Source of the DNA: Alcaligenaceae bacterium
GTDB lineage: Bacteria; Pseudomonadota; Gammaproteobacteria; Burkholderiales; Burkholderiaceae_B
NCBI GenBank assembly: GCA_012512545.1
Contig: JAAZDZ010000350.1
Span: forward strand, 1-9,276
Length of the DNA stretch: 9,276 bases
Direction: 5' to 3'
Part shown: piece after piece, positions 1-5,553 of the stretch
How positions within the stretch are numbered: position 1 is the first letter of the stretch
Layout of the letters: each line of letters opens with the position of its first letter
Program-made: the position numbers and the translations under genes
The notes under the pieces: generated by a model
The model's database searches: none
Told to the model about the DNA's origin: nothing
What the model saw: the letters and a program-made list of their open reading frames with translations, nothing else

Positions 1-779
1 GGCATCATGAGCCCGTACATGAAGCCGGTCTGGTGCGCCATGGGCGATGCCATCAACACGACATCGTCAGAGTTGAGCTTGAGACGCTGCGCATAGGGAA
101 TGATGTTGGACATCAGGCTGTTGGCCGTGTGCATCACGCCCTTGGGCTCGCCGGTCGTGCCCGAGGTGTAGATCAGCTGGGTGATGTCATCCGGCCCGAC
201 CTCGCCGCGCTGCAACAGCTCTGCCGCATCGGGTTCGTTTTCCCATTCCGGCCCGCTCAGCAACGCCTCGAAACTATTCGGGCCTTCGCCATCAATAATC
301 ACGGCGTGCTGCAATTCGGGCAAGGACGCCTGCAGGCTTTTGTACATGGTTTCGTAGTCAAAGCCACGGAACTGCCTGGGCGCAATAACAACCTTGGCCT
401 CGCCATGCTTGAGCATGAAACCCAGTTCGCGCTCACGGAAGATATGCATCAGCGGATTCATGACCGCACCCAGATGCGAACACGCCAGATAAAGCAGCGT
501 GAATTCCCACCAGTTGGGCAACTGGCAAGCCACGACATCGTTGCGCTTCACACCGAGGCGCGACAGCCCGACCGCAATGCGCCTGGCCATGCGGTCCATT
601 TCCTTGTAGGTGAAGCGGGTGACCGCGCCGCTTTCAACGCGGATCGCAGTCAATGCCACGGTATCCGGGCGCTGCTGCACGCATTCGGCAAGGTCTTGCA
701 AAATAGTGCGCTCGTGCCATAAGCCCTGCTCTATCATGCGGGGACGCCGCGCGGGTAACAGTACTGCGTCAAATTCCAT
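1..779 (-). CDS. aliA: Cyclohexanecarboxylate-CoA ligase (AliA-like), 3' end beyond window
   Basis: AMP-forming acyl-CoA ligase of the ANL superfamily, predicted to activate cyclohexanecarboxylate (or a related alicyclic acid) to its CoA thioester with ATP in the cytoplasm. The first 259 residues are present; the C-terminal half runs off the left edge. The adenylate-forming P-loop YTSGTTGEPKG is at residues 204-214, and SPMAHQTG (about 245-252) fits the following core motif. The ATG at 779-777 follows AGGAGA (790-785) with 5 nt between, so the start is well supported. It is the last gene seen in a minus-strand series badH-badI-aliB-aliA, 60 nt after aliB. The ligase family assignment is firm. 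The alicyclic substrate is inferred from the neighbours and from resemblance of the N-terminus to AliA; another short- or medium-chain acid is possible. Confidence 0.85.
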   Translation of the reverse strand, partial: MEFDAVLLPARRPRMIEQGLWHERTILQDLAECVQQRPDTVALTAIRVESGAVTRFTYKEMDRMARRIAVGLSRLGVKRNDVVACQLPNWWEFTLLYLACSHLGAVMNPLMHIFRERELGFMLKHGEAKVVIAPRQFRGFDYETMYKSLQASLPELQHAVIIDGEGPNSFEALLSGPEWENEPDAAELLQRGEVGPDDITQLIYTSGTTGEPKGVMHTANSLMSNIIPYAQRLKLNSDDVVLMASPMAHQTGFMYGLMM

Positions 780-839
780 TTTTGTCTCCTGATCTATGCT
801 TGTTCTTTCTATGTAGGCATCTTGGTGCAACGTTCCGGG

Positions 840-1997
840 TCAGGCCGGTACGTTGCGTCGGCCCGCCCGTGCCCGGGCAATAATGGTATTCATGATCTGG
901 GCGGTGCCATCGCCAATCTGGAAGCCCAGAATGTCGCGCAGGCGCTGTTCCATGACACCACGGTCATAGCCGCCATGCCCGAAACACAGCAGGCACTGAT
1001 GCACCACATCGTAGGCCAGCTTGGGCCCCCACCACTTGGCCATGCCGGCCTCTGCCGTGTGAGGCAACCCCTGATCTTTCAGCCACAGGCCCTGCAGACA
1101 CAGCAGGCGTGCCCCTTCAACCTCGGTATCAAAACGCGCCAGCGGATGCGTCAGCCCCTGAAAGGCGGACAAGGGCTGGCCGAAAGCGCGGCGCTCAGTC
1201 AGATATTCCCAGGTTTCCGTCAAAGCGGCCCTGGCCACGGCAAGGCATTGCAGGCCGATCAAGGAACGGGAAAAATCAAAGCCCTGCATCACCTGCACGA
1301 AACCCTTGTTTTCTTCGCCCAGGCGGTGGCTTTTGGGAATACGGACGTTTTCAAAGAAGATGGAACCGCGGCCGATTGCGCGCTGCCCGTGGCAATCGAA
1401 GCGGCTGCGGGTAATGCCAGGCGCGTCCATGGGAACCAGCATGGCCGTGACCCCATGAGCGCCCGAATCGGTGGTTCCGGTACGGCCGAATACCACAGCG
1501 ATTTCAGCCTGGTCTGCGGCGGAAATCGACGTTTTCTCGCCGTTGATGATGTAATCATTGCCGTCGGATTCCACCCGCAGCTGCAGATTGGCCGCGTCGG
1601 AACCGCCCCGCGGCTCGGTCAGCGCAATGGCGCAGATGGCCTCGCCCTGCACCAGTTTCTGCAGCCAGGGGTCCACGACAGCGCGTTCGCCATGGTTGAC
1701 CAGAATCTGGCCATTGAGCGAGGCCAGCAGATTCAGATAGGAAAAACTCAGGTCTGCCTGCGCAATCTGCTCGTGAATCACGCCGGCTGCCAGGCTGCCC
1801 ATGCCCAGCCCGCCAACGCTTTCGGGCAGCTCAGGGCAAATAAAACCCAACTGGGCCATTTCACGAAGCAGGCCGCGATCCAGGTCGCGGCTGACATCGC
1901 GTTCAAGGTACCCGGGTTTGACACGCTCATCGGCGAAACGGCGCGCAGCCTCGACCAAAGCCTGAAGGTCTTCGTCGATGTACGGGTTAGGTGTCAT
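840..1997 (-). CDS. aliB: Cyclohexanecarboxyl-CoA dehydrogenase (AliB-like acyl-CoA dehydrogenase)
   Basis: FAD-dependent acyl-CoA dehydrogenase of 385 aa, the usual family length. It is predicted to oxidise cyclohexanecarboxyl-CoA to cyclohex-1-ene-1-carboxyl-CoA, passing electrons to ETF. Family signatures are visible: ALTEPRGGSDAANL in the middle domain, FDFSRSLIGLQCLAVARAAL and RRAFGQPLSAFQGL at the start of the C-terminal helical domain, and LRDILGFQIGDGTAQI near the C-terminus. The residue in the usual catalytic glutamate position (the E of EGT) is Asp363 here, in GDGTAQ. The ATG at 1997-1995 is preceded by GGAGA (2008-2004) with 6 nt spacing, so I prefer it to a TTG 39 nt upstream that has no ribosome site. 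It lies 96 nt after badI and 60 nt before aliA. The family is certain; the substrate is inferred from cluster order. Confidence 0.87.
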   Translation of the reverse strand: MTPNPYIDEDLQALVEAARRFADERVKPGYLERDVSRDLDRGLLREMAQLGFICPELPESVGGLGMGSLAAGVIHEQIAQADLSFSYLNLLASLNGQILVNHGERAVVDPWLQKLVQGEAICAIALTEPRGGSDAANLQLRVESDGNDYIINGEKTSISAADQAEIAVVFGRTGTTDSGAHGVTAMLVPMDAPGITRSRFDCHGQRAIGRGSIFFENVRIPKSHRLGEENKGFVQVMQGFDFSRSLIGLQCLAVARAALTETWEYLTERRAFGQPLSAFQGLTHPLARFDTEVEGARLLCLQGLWLKDQGLPHTAEAGMAKWWGPKLAYDVVHQCLLCFGHGGYDRGVMEQRLRDILGFQIGDGTAQIMNTIIARARAGRRNVPA

Positions 1998-2052
1998 GCT
2001 TGGTCTCCAACGACTTGTTTTTACTGCTGTATTCAAAGCGGCAGATCAGAAC

Positions 2053-2084
2053 GCCTGACAACCGCGCCGCCCCGGCTGTCAGGC
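2053..2084 (-). repeat. Intercistronic hairpin between badI and aliB
   Basis: A perfect 8-bp inverted repeat, GCCTGACA (2053-2060) and TGTCAGGC (2077-2084). In the minus-strand transcript the stem extends by three more pairs (one G-U) to about 11 bp around a 10-nt G-rich loop. No U-run follows, so it is not an intrinsic terminator. It more likely affects mRNA processing, stability or polarity between badI and aliB. Pairing is read directly; the role is inference. Confidence 0.5.
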
Positions 2085-2093
2085 CCGGCTACC

Positions 2094-2876
2094 TTACTTA
2101 ACGTGCTTGCGGAAATCCGGCTTGCGTTTTTCCATCAGTGCAGAGACCCCTTCGCGTGATTCATCGGTGTCGTAGTAGAGCTTGAGCGCATACATGCCCA
2201 TGCCTGCGATACCGGCCTGGTGAGCCGTATCCATATTGAAGCTGCGCTTGGCAATGGCGATGGCCGTGGGGCTGCGCTCGCAGATGGTCTCAGCCCATTC
2301 CTGCACCGTCGCGTCAAGCTCGTCCTGCGGCACGCAGATGTTTGCCAGGCCCATCGCCACGGCTTCTTCGCCGGAATAGCGCTTATTGAGATACCAGATT
2401 TCGCGGGCTTTCTTTTCGCCCACCACCCGGGCCAGAAAGGCCGTGCCGTAACCAGGGTCAACCGACCCCATCTTGGGGCCGACCTGGCCAAACACGGCCT
2501 TATCGGAACAAATGGTGAGGTCGCAGATGGTGCACAGCACGTTGCCGCCACCAATGGCATAACCCTGAACACGCGCGATCACAGGCTTGGGCACGTCGCG
2601 GATCGCGGTATGCAGCTCTTCCATAGGCAGGCCGATCGTGCCACGGCCATCGTAGTTGCCATCGTGCGCGGACTGATCGCCGCCTGTGCAGAAGGCCCGG
2701 TCTCCGGCTCCCGCCAGCACAATGCAACCCACTTCGCGGTCATACCCCGCAGTATTGAGGGCCTTGATGATTTCGTCGCAGGTCGTGCCACGGAAAGCAT
2801 TCATCTTTTCCGGGCGATTGATGGTGATCCAGGCGACGCCGTTGCGTACTTCGTAAAGAATATCTTCGAATTTCAT
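2094..2876 (-). CDS. badI: 2-ketocyclohexanecarboxyl-CoA hydrolase (BadI), ring cleavage
   Basis: Crotonase-superfamily enzyme of 260 aa, the length I recall for R. palustris BadI. It hydrolyses 2-ketocyclohexanecarboxyl-CoA to pimeloyl-CoA, the ring-opening step of alicyclic acid and anaerobic benzoate degradation. The protein resembles BadI and its relative MenB closely along its whole length. Visible blocks are NRPEKMNAFRG (20-30), the oxyanion/CoA segment AFCTGGDQ (61-68), GYAIGGGN (105-112), GPKMGSVDPGYGTAFLARVVG (133-153) and the C-terminal KRKPDF. The CTGGDQ and SVDPGYG blocks separate the BadI/MenB branch from ordinary enoyl-CoA hydratases. The ATG at 2876-2874 has no clear Shine-Dalgarno; translation may depend on badH, which ends 34 nt upstream. 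The alternative reading as 1,4-dihydroxynaphthoyl-CoA synthase (MenB) is unlikely given badH and aliAB beside it. Confidence 0.93.
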   Translation of the reverse strand: MKFEDILYEVRNGVAWITINRPEKMNAFRGTTCDEIIKALNTAGYDREVGCIVLAGAGDRAFCTGGDQSAHDGNYDGRGTIGLPMEELHTAIRDVPKPVIARVQGYAIGGGNVLCTICDLTICSDKAVFGQVGPKMGSVDPGYGTAFLARVVGEKKAREIWYLNKRYSGEEAVAMGLANICVPQDELDATVQEWAETICERSPTAIAIAKRSFNMDTAHQAGIAGMGMYALKLYYDTDESREGVSALMEKRKPDFRKHVK

Positions 2877-2910
2877 GATAGGGGCTTTGATATAGAGAGA
2901 AAGACACGCC

Positions 2911-3678
2911 TCAACCGTGCATGGTCAGGCCGCCGGAGACTGAAATGACCTGACCTGTAATGAAGTCAGCATCGTCGCTGGAGAAAAACGCAATGATGCC
3001 GGCGAGATCTTCAGGCTGGCCGATCCGGCCCAGGGGAATGGCGCTGCGGAACGCCTCGACCAGTTTGGCCGGGTCGCGCGCGCCTTCTGCCACGCTGGCC
3101 AGCAAAGCGGTATCCGTAGGGCCGGGACACACAACATTAACGGTAATGCCATGGCGCGCGTGTTCCCGCGCCAGGGTCTTGGCCAGGGCCACCAGGCCGC
3201 CCTTGCAGGCTGCATAGACGGCTTCGCCCGAAGAACCGCCACGCGCAGCATCGGATGCCACGTTGACAATACGGCCCTGCTTGCGCTCGACCATGCCCGG
3301 CAGAACCGCGTGCAGCATATGCAGCGCCCCGACCAGGTTGATGTCGATCAGCTTTTGCCATTCTTCGGGAACCGTTTTCAGGAAAGGCTTGAAGACGTCC
3401 CACCCGGCGTTATTCACCAGGCCATGCACCGGCCCAAGCCCGGCTTCCGCCTTGGCCACGGCGGCATCAACCTGCGCGCGGTCGGTGATGTCGCACTGAA
3501 ATGCCTGAGCGCTGCCGCCGCTGGAACGTATTTTTTCTGCAACCACTTCTGCTGCGGCCAGATTCATATCGAAAACAGCCACTTTTGCGCCTTCTTCAGC
3601 CAGACGGATGCTGGTCGCGCTACCGATACCGCCTCCGCCACCCGTCACGATGACGCATTGATCTTTCAAACCACGCAA
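2911..3678 (-). CDS. badH: 2-hydroxycyclohexanecarboxyl-CoA dehydrogenase (BadH), SDR family
   Basis: Classical short-chain dehydrogenase/reductase of 255 aa, the length I recall for R. palustris BadH. It is predicted to oxidise 2-hydroxycyclohexanecarboxyl-CoA to the 2-keto compound with NAD+, feeding BadI. Seen directly: cofactor motif TGGGGGIG (12-19), Asp37 at the end of strand 2 (NAD+ preference), NNAG (89-92), and the tetrad Asn114, Ser142, Tyr155, Lys159 (YAACK). The C-terminal GGLTMHG also fits BadH. The start chosen is TTG at 3678-3676, because AAGGAG (3690-3685) lies 6 nt before it. An upstream in-frame TTG at 3702 would add eight residues but has no ribosome site, and no ATG lies nearby. 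It is the first gene of the minus-strand operon, with the AT-rich control region upstream. Other NAD-dependent SDR functions are possible, but BadI next door makes BadH the best call. Confidence 0.92.
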   Translation of the reverse strand: MRGLKDQCVIVTGGGGGIGSATSIRLAEEGAKVAVFDMNLAAAEVVAEKIRSSGGSAQAFQCDITDRAQVDAAVAKAEAGLGPVHGLVNNAGWDVFKPFLKTVPEEWQKLIDINLVGALHMLHAVLPGMVERKQGRIVNVASDAARGGSSGEAVYAACKGGLVALAKTLAREHARHGITVNVVCPGPTDTALLASVAEGARDPAKLVEAFRSAIPLGRIGQPEDLAGIIAFFSSDDADFITGQVISVSGGLTMHG

Positions 3679-3762
3679 TTGAATCTCCTTTACGACCAGC
3701 AAACTGCTTAATGAGGCAAGTTATTGCCATACAAGCCGACACGATGCAGTTCTAACCGGATA

Positions 3763-3772
3763 GGTATATACC
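3763..3772. promoter_or_regulatory. Candidate operator palindrome near the badH promoter
   Basis: GGTATATACC is a perfect 10-bp palindrome about 85 bp upstream of the badH start. If the promoter proposed at 3783-3810 is right, the palindrome lies just downstream of the transcription start, a usual place for a repressor site. A related GGTATTTACC is at 3851-3860 (shared form GGTANNTACC). R. palustris controls its bad genes through the MarR-type BadR, but no regulator gene is in this window, so the binding protein is unknown. Confidence 0.3.
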
Positions 3773-3782
3773 AACAATGCCA

Positions 3783-3810
3783 TTGATAAATAACTGAATT
3801 TACCAATCAA
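3783..3810 (-). promoter_or_regulatory. Candidate sigma-70 promoter for badH-badI-aliB-aliA
   Basis: On the minus strand, TTGATT (3810-3805) is followed after 16 bp by TATCAA (3788-3783), each matching 4 of 6 consensus positions. It sits in the AT-rich block upstream of badH and would give a leader of roughly 100 nt. Other weak hexamer pairs exist in this AT-rich DNA, so the exact position is tentative. Confidence 0.3.
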
Positions 3811-3814
3811 GATG

Positions 3815-3827
3815 GATAAATTTTATC
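3815..3827. promoter_or_regulatory. Candidate regulator-binding palindrome GATAAA-T-TTTATC
   Basis: A perfect 13-bp palindrome with a single central T, nested in a looser inverted repeat CAAGAT (3808-3813) / ATCTTG (3825-3830). It would lie just upstream of the -35 box proposed for badH. GATAAAT also occurs as a direct repeat at 3785-3791, exactly 30 bp away (about three helical turns). A dimeric regulator site is an inference; palindromes do arise by chance in AT-rich DNA. Confidence 0.3.
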
Positions 3828-3864
3828 TTGAGAAAAAATATATATGTAAAGGTATTTACCCATA

Positions 3865-3893
3865 TTGACGTAAAGCGCGAATTTCGACATACT
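3865..3893 (+). promoter_or_regulatory. Candidate sigma-70 promoter, rightward
   Basis: TTGACG (3865-3870, 5 of 6) is separated by exactly 17 bp from CATACT (3888-3893, 4 of 6), giving a predicted start near 3900. Upstream is an A/T tract (about 3830-3850) that could act as an UP element, and the half-palindromic GGTATTTACC (3851-3860) directly before the -35 box. It is the best promoter-like match I see in the window. The next protein start on this strand is more than 150 nt away, with a terminator in between. Confidence 0.45.
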
Positions 3894-3899
3894 GCCGGG

Positions 3900-4017
3900 T
3901 TATCGTCTTCAGTGCCGTCGCGAACCCGCCTGTATCGCGCTTTTCCGGCACCTGAACAGTGAACGGGTAAAAAAATGCATGCCGCGTCCAGGTCCCTGCC
4001 TGGACGCGGCTTTTTTT
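3900..4017 (+). ncRNA. Candidate small RNA or attenuated leader, about 118 nt
   Basis: Between the promoter at 3865-3893 and the terminator at 3981-4017 there is no credible coding frame, but there is foldable sequence. GTGCCG (3912-3917) pairs with CGGCAC (3946-3951), and inside it CGCGA (3919-3923) pairs with TCGCG (3935-3939), giving a two-part hairpin with an internal loop and an 11-nt apical loop. ACCCG in that loop (3924-3928) can also pair with CGGGT at 3896-3900 or with CGGGT at 3964-3968, so the two outer copies compete for it. An A7 run (3969-3975) precedes the terminator stem. I do not recognise an RNA family. It is either a stand-alone sRNA or a premature-termination leader of lptM-lysA. 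Confidence 0.4.
3981..4017 (+). terminator. Strong intrinsic terminator upstream of lptM
   Basis: A perfect 12-bp GC-rich stem, GCCGCGTCCAGG (3981-3992) with CCTGGACGCGGC (3999-4010), a 6-nt loop TCCCTG, and T7 at 4011-4017. In the opposite direction the same stem is followed by 5 nt and then T7 (complement of 3969-3975), so it may work both ways. It is unusual in lying between divergent genes, 39 nt before the lptM start codon, with no plus-strand protein gene before it. Confidence 0.9.
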
Positions 4018-4056
4018 CGGATACCATCTCACTTATCCCCGCACCAAGGACATTCC

Positions 4057-4248
4057 ATGCAAACGCCTTCCCGACTGCCGGTTATTGCCCGCCAAAGCAT
4101 GCGCCTGCTCGCCTGCAGCCTGATGCTGGGTGGCCTGCTGGGGTGCGGCTATAAAGGCCCCCTCTATATGCCGCCTCCAGAAGACCCGCCCGCCACGCTG
4201 ACCACGCCTCCGGGGCACGACGCTCCCCCCGGCCCCTCCACCAACTAA
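4057..4248 (+). CDS. lptM: LPS translocon maturation chaperone / lipoprotein LptM (YifL-like)
   Basis: Small lipoprotein of 63 aa. LptM in E. coli binds the LptDE lipopolysaccharide translocon in the outer membrane and helps its disulfide maturation. Visible here are a basic N-region, a hydrophobic stretch LLACSLMLGGLL, and a lipobox LLGC with Cys30 as the lipidation site. The family hallmark CGYKGPLYMPP follows at once, then a short Pro-rich tail. The ATG at 4057 has AAGGA (4046-4050) 6 nt before it. The internal ATG at 4099, directly before the signal sequence, would give a more typical signal-peptide length but has no clear ribosome site. Upstream in-frame codons run through the terminator and are not used. 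lysA starts 12 nt after the stop, so the two are almost certainly cotranscribed, the usual arrangement in proteobacteria. Confidence 0.88.
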   Translation: MQTPSRLPVIARQSMRLLACSLMLGGLLGCGYKGPLYMPPPEDPPATLTTPPGHDAPPGPSTN

Positions 4249-4260
4249 TTCCAGGAAATC

Positions 4261-5553
4261 ATGACTGTCGCCCCCCGTTTTCAGCTCCAGAACGGCACTT
4301 TGCACGCAGAAGACACTTCGCTTGCCAAACTTGCAAAGGAGTTCGGCACCCCGCTCTATGTCTATTCACGCGCAGCGTTGCAAGACGCCTGGAATCGCTA
4401 TGCCCGGGCACTGGAAGGCCGCAAGGCACTGGTGTGCTTCGGCATGAAGGCCAACTCCAATCTGGCCGTCCTGAACGAATTCGCCCGCCTGGGCGCAGGC
4501 TTTGACATTGTTTCGGGCGGCGAACTGGCGCGTGTGCTGGCCGCTGGCGGCGATGCCGGGAAAGTCGTGTTTTCCGGGGTGGGCAAGCAAGCATGGGAAA
4601 TGCAGGCGGCCCTGGATGCCGGCGTGAAATGCTTCAATGTGGAATCCGAGGCCGAGCTTGAGCGTCTGTCCCAGGTAGCCTCCACCAGCGGGCGCGTGGC
4701 GCCTGTATCGCTGCGCGTGAACCCCGACGTTGACGCCCATACCCACCCCTATATTTCCACGGGCCTGAAAGACAACAAATTCGGCATTGCCATTGAAAAC
4801 GCCCCCGAGGTCTATCGGCGCGCCAGAAATCTTCCTGGCCTGGACATTGTCGGGGTGGACTGCCACATCGGCTCGCAGATTACCGAAGCCGCGCCTTACC
4901 TGGATGCCCTGGACAAACTGATCACCCTCATCCAGGGGCTGCGAAGCGAGGGCATCGAACTGAACCACCTTGATCTGGGCGGCGGCATCGGCATTCGCTA
5001 TACCAATGAAGAGGTGCTGGAACCCACCACGCTATTCACCGAAGTGTTCAGGAAGCTGGATGAAGCGGGCCTGGGCCACCTTGAACTGATACTGGAACCG
5101 GGGCGTTCGCTGGTGGGCAATGCAGGCGTTCTGCTGACCGAAGTGCAATACCTGAAGCACTCGGAAACCAAGAATTTCGCCATTGTCGACGCCGCCATGA
5201 ACGACTTGCTGCGACCCACGCTGTACGATGCCTGGCACGATGTCGAGCCCGTCAAACCCCGCCCGGCCACTTCGGCCACGCCCACCTACGACATCGTCGG
5301 CCCCATCTGCGAAAGCGGCGACTGGCTGGCGCGTGATCGCAGGCTGGAACTGCATCAGGGCGATATTCTGGCCATCATGTCGGCGGGCGCCTATGCCTTC
5401 ACCATGGCCAGCCAATACAACTCGCGGCCCAGAGCTGCCGAAATCATGGTTGACGGCGCCCGCAGCCATGTGGTTCGCCAGCGCGAGACGCTTGTCAGCC
5501 TTTTTGAAAATGAATACATTTTGCCAACAACTGATACATCTGACATAAATTAA
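4261..5553 (+). CDS. lysA: Diaminopimelate decarboxylase LysA
   Basis: PLP-dependent fold-III decarboxylase of 430 aa, converting meso-2,6-diaminopimelate to L-lysine and CO2 as the last step of lysine synthesis in the cytoplasm. Motifs in order: PLP-binding Lys63 in GMKANSN, HIGSQ (202-206), the phosphate-binding glycine loop DLGGGIGI (238-245), EPGRSLVGNAG (279-289), catalytic CESGDWLARDR (350-360, with Cys350 and Glu351 from the partner subunit of the dimer), and AGAYAFTMASQYNSRPRAAE (375-394) with Tyr378. The start ATG at 4261 is supported by AGGA (4253-4256). It follows lptM by 12 nt in a probable two-gene operon. Length and motifs are complete, with no sign of damage. No lysine riboswitch is recognisable upstream. 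Confidence 0.97.
   Translation: MTVAPRFQLQNGTLHAEDTSLAKLAKEFGTPLYVYSRAALQDAWNRYARALEGRKALVCFGMKANSNLAVLNEFARLGAGFDIVSGGELARVLAAGGDAGKVVFSGVGKQAWEMQAALDAGVKCFNVESEAELERLSQVASTSGRVAPVSLRVNPDVDAHTHPYISTGLKDNKFGIAIENAPEVYRRARNLPGLDIVGVDCHIGSQITEAAPYLDALDKLITLIQGLRSEGIELNHLDLGGGIGIRYTNEEVLEPTTLFTEVFRKLDEAGLGHLELILEPGRSLVGNAGVLLTEVQYLKHSETKNFAIVDAAMNDLLRPTLYDAWHDVEPVKPRPATSATPTYDIVGPICESGDWLARDRRLELHQGDILAIMSAGAYAFTMASQYNSRPRAAEIMVDGARSHVVRQRETLVSLFENEYILPTTDTSDIN
5521..5549 (+). promoter_or_regulatory. Candidate promoter for the phosphodiesterase gene, inside the lysA 3' end
   Basis: TTGCCA (5521-5526, 5 of 6) is separated by 17 bp from CATAAA (5544-5549, 4 of 6), giving a predicted start near 5556, just past the lysA stop. 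The following leader would be about 165 nt. Support is by consensus match only. Confidence 0.3.

Noticed and set aside
2053..2084. Intrinsic terminator between badI and aliB
   Set aside because: The stem is good, but no U-run follows on either strand.
822..2159. Long plus-strand open frame of 445 codons opposite aliB
   Set aside because: It is the mirror of a complete acyl-CoA dehydrogenase gene with clear motifs and a good ribosome site; the predicted protein has no recognisable domain and reflects high-GC codon bias.
3870..4017. Lysine riboswitch, 6S RNA or SRP RNA in the lptM leader
   Set aside because: Too short for a lysine riboswitch or typical 6S RNA, and the conserved SRP RNA loop motif is absent.
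3800..4027. 75-codon minus-strand frame in the divergent control region
   Set aside because: It crosses the terminator palindrome and the AT-rich promoter block, has no ribosome site I can see, and its product has no recognisable features.
3979..4056. Longer lptM reading frame starting at the ATG at 3979
   Set aside because: The extra codons run through the terminator stem and T-run, and the ATG at 4057 has its own ribosome site and fits the usual lipoprotein length.
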